DNA of 64,000 nucleotides from positions 1 to 64,000 of the forward strand of contig QKDA01000013.1 of NCBI GenBank assembly GCA_003246765.1, written 5' to 3'. Shown in pieces: positions 62,334 to 64,000 of this stretch. Each line of letters opens with the position of its first letter. The first letter of the stretch is position 1. A program made the position numbers and the translations under genes. Below the pieces are notes generated by a model. It searched no databases. It had not been told where the DNA came from and saw only the letters and a program-made list of their open reading frames with translations. Origin of the DNA: Spirochaetales bacterium. Its GTDB lineage: Bacteria > Spirochaetota > Spirochaetia > Treponematales > Treponemataceae.

Positions 62334-63806
62334 ATGAAGATATTGATGGTAACCAGCGAGGCGGTGCCCTTCGCGAAAACCGGCGGCCTCGCCGACGCCG
62401 TGTCGGCCCTGTCGGGAGCCCTGGGAGCTGCGGGGCACGACGTACGTATCGTGATGCCCCGGTATTACCGCATCGACCGTTCCAAGCTCGAGCCCATTCC
62501 GGGCCCCATGGGAGTCCACCCGGGCTACCAGGAAATCTGGACCGGGGTATATACGGCAAAGCTTCCCGGCACCGAGGTTCCGGTTTACTTCGTCGATCAC
62601 GAGCAAAGCTACGGCCGGGACGGCATTTACGGGGTTCCCGGGGAAACTGACTTCAACGACAACCCCCAGAGGTTTTCCCTCCTGGCCCACGCCTCCTTCC
62701 AGCTGTGCAGGAAACTGGACTGGTATCCCGACATTATACACGCCCACGACTGGGCGGCGGCCCTGCCGGTGATCCTCCTGAAGTTCAACGAGCGGCACGG
62801 GAAATTCTCCAAGACCGCGAGCGTCTTCACGATCCACAACATCGGCTATCAGGGGGTGTACGGCAAGCACCTCTATCCGTACACCGGGCTCGGGTGGGAC
62901 AATTTCTACGCCGCGGGCTTCGAGGACTGGGACCGCATGAATTTCCTTAAGGCGGGCATCATATCCGCGGACAAGCTCACCACGGTGTCTCCCACCTATG
63001 CCCGGGAGATTCAAAACCCCGAATACGGCTTTCGGATGGACGGGATTCTCCGCTACCGGTCGCCGGACCTGTCGGGTATCCTCAACGGGGTGGACACCGA
63101 GGTCTGGAACCCCGCCAAGGACAAGCTGATCGCGCAAACCTACGACGCCAAGAGCCTTCAGAAGAAGGCCGCCAACAAGGAGGCCCTCCAAAAGCGCATG
63201 GGCCTCCCGGTGGACGGCGACGTGCCCGTCATTGGCATCGTGACGCGCCTGGTTGACCAAAAGGGGGTGTCCGAGCTCTTCGGTCCCACCTACGGCTCGG
63301 CCCACCGCATCTGCACCGAAATGAAGCTCCAGATGGTGGTTCTCGGGGCGGGTGAGCTGTGGTGCGAGCACGAGCTTCAGGCCCTGAACCGGAACCTGCC
63401 CAACTTCGCGGCCTACATCGGGTACGACGAGTCTTTGAGCCATCTGATCGAGGCGGGCTCGGACTTCTTCCTTATGCCCTCCCGGTACGAGCCCTGCGGG
63501 CTCAACCAGATGTACTCCCTCATCTACGGGACCCTCCCGATCGTGCGAAAGACCGGCGGACTCGCGGACACGGTGGAAAACTACAACGAGGCCACCGGAG
63601 AGGGAACGGGCTTCGTTCTCGAGAACCTTACGCCCCAAAGCATCTACGATACCGTCGGCTGGGCGGTGTACGCATGGTACAACAAACGGGAACATATCGA
63701 CGCCATGAGGAAACGTGGGATGAGCCGGGATTTCGGCTGGAACGTGTCCGCAAAGGCCTATGAAGAAGTATACCGGGATGCCCTGGAATCCCTGGAGGAA
63801 AACTGA
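62334..63806 (+). CDS. glgA: Glycogen synthase
   Basis: 490 aa, GT5 enzyme that extends alpha-1,4-glucan from ADP-glucose. MKILMVTSEAVPFAKTGGLADAVSAL has the KxGGL donor motif near residues 15-20, VFTIHNIGYQGVYGKHLYPYTG near 165-185, ILNGVDTEVWNPAKD near 245 and MPSRYEPCGLNQMYSLIYGTLPIVRKTGGLADTV near 380-415 (parts quoted) match the family. AGGAGG precedes the ATG at 62334. Whether it belongs to storage metabolism or to the surface cluster is not shown; storage is more likely. Confidence 0.95.
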   Translation: MKILMVTSEAVPFAKTGGLADAVSALSGALGAAGHDVRIVMPRYYRIDRSKLEPIPGPMGVHPGYQEIWTGVYTAKLPGTEVPVYFVDHEQSYGRDGIYGVPGETDFNDNPQRFSLLAHASFQLCRKLDWYPDIIHAHDWAAALPVILLKFNERHGKFSKTASVFTIHNIGYQGVYGKHLYPYTGLGWDNFYAAGFEDWDRMNFLKAGIISADKLTTVSPTYAREIQNPEYGFRMDGILRYRSPDLSGILNGVDTEVWNPAKDKLIAQTYDAKSLQKKAANKEALQKRMGLPVDGDVPVIGIVTRLVDQKGVSELFGPTYGSAHRICTEMKLQMVVLGAGELWCEHELQALNRNLPNFAAYIGYDESLSHLIEAGSDFFLMPSRYEPCGLNQMYSLIYGTLPIVRKTGGLADTVENYNEATGEGTGFVLENLTPQSIYDTVGWAVYAWYNKREHIDAMRKRGMSRDFGWNVSAKAYEEVYRDALESLEEN

Positions 63807-64000
63807 TGTTCAAGTATATCAAGGGCTTTTTCACGGCCCTCAACGCCAATGCCCATCCGGGCGATCTAGCCCATGCGGCTGCCATGGGCCTGCTTCTGGC
63901 CCTGGTCCCCCGGGGGAATCTCCTGTGGATCGTTCTTTTCTCGTTGCTCCTGTTCGTGCGGGTTAACAAGGGAACCCTGTTTCTCTCCCTGATCCTGCTT
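63806..64000 (+). CDS. TIGR03546-like membrane protein (partial, cut by the window)
   Basis: At least 65 aa, cut at the right edge. MFKYIKGFFTALNANAHPGDLAHAAAMGLLLALVPRGNLL has the start of a small polytopic family (TIGR03546, related to DUF2062) found in spirochaetes. GGAGG at 63794-63798 and a TGATG overlap with glgA support the start at 63806. Function unknown. Confidence 0.65.
   Translation, partial: MFKYIKGFFTALNANAHPGDLAHAAAMGLLLALVPRGNLLWIVLFSLLLFVRVNKGTLFLSLILL

Noticed and set aside
62283..63695. Minus-strand ORF of 470 codons opposite glgA
   Set aside because: glgA is unambiguous and the mirror frame is low in recognisable sequence.
1..64000. CRISPR arrays, insertion sequences, phage genes or rRNA
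   Set aside because: No repeat-spacer pattern, transposase, terminal inverted repeat pair or rRNA sequence was recognised.

Overview
The window looks like a spirochaete chromosome, most likely a GC-rich treponeme-like bacterium. The inference rests on the flgF-flgG-rod-binding gene trio, a long hexokinase of the treponemal type, a membrane PilZ protein, several secreted proteins of unknown family, and a TIGR03546-type membrane protein at the right edge. Most genes are GC-rich, use ATG, GTG and some TTG starts, and are packed with ATGA or GTGA overlaps.

Layout. 15-2180: the end of a flagellar rod operon. 2256-11209: a tight housekeeping run (hexokinase, PilZ protein, HEAT-repeat protein, ComEC-like protein, rsmA, PLP-binding protein, small membrane protein, two pseudouridine synthases), started by a good extended -10 promoter. 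11136-12527 (minus) is folC, and 12590-16282 is murC, yicC, a cytidylate-kinase-like gene and a MutY-like glycosylase. A tRNA-Gly(TCC) gene with its own promoter and terminator lies at 16357-16428, and a hybrid histidine kinase follows at 16516-18027.

18112-60352 is about 42 kb of surface-polysaccharide genes, nearly all on the minus strand. It holds an initiating phosphoglycosyltransferase, more than a dozen glycosyltransferases, nucleotide-sugar enzymes (UDP-GlcA, UDP-GalA, UDP-xylose, GDP-mannose, GDP-fucose, probably GDP-perosamine, UDP-Galf), two hexapeptide acyltransferases, a Wzm/Wzt ABC exporter, a Wzi-like outer-membrane protein and a barrel protein beside the initiator. Two sub-modules stand out. 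One is a possible CDP-amino-alcohol decoration pathway (cytidylyltransferase/CobD-like fusion, CDP-alcohol transferase, LicD). The other is a Gtr-like trio (GtrA, GtrB-like, GT-C). A short plus-strand island (24704-27278) starts from a promoter that overlaps the opposite one.

Base composition changes sharply inside the cluster. The flanks are GC-rich, while 39-43 kb and 47.5-55.3 kb are strongly AT-rich, as expected of imported serotype-type DNA. The right edge of the AT-rich block falls inside the Wzi-like gene. At 60359-60895 a MarR-like EPS regulator has a candidate self-operator; it is followed by a class I aminotransferase, glgA and a truncated membrane gene.

No insertion sequence, phage gene, CRISPR array or rRNA was seen. 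Apart from the sites listed there is no gene-free stretch above 300 bases.
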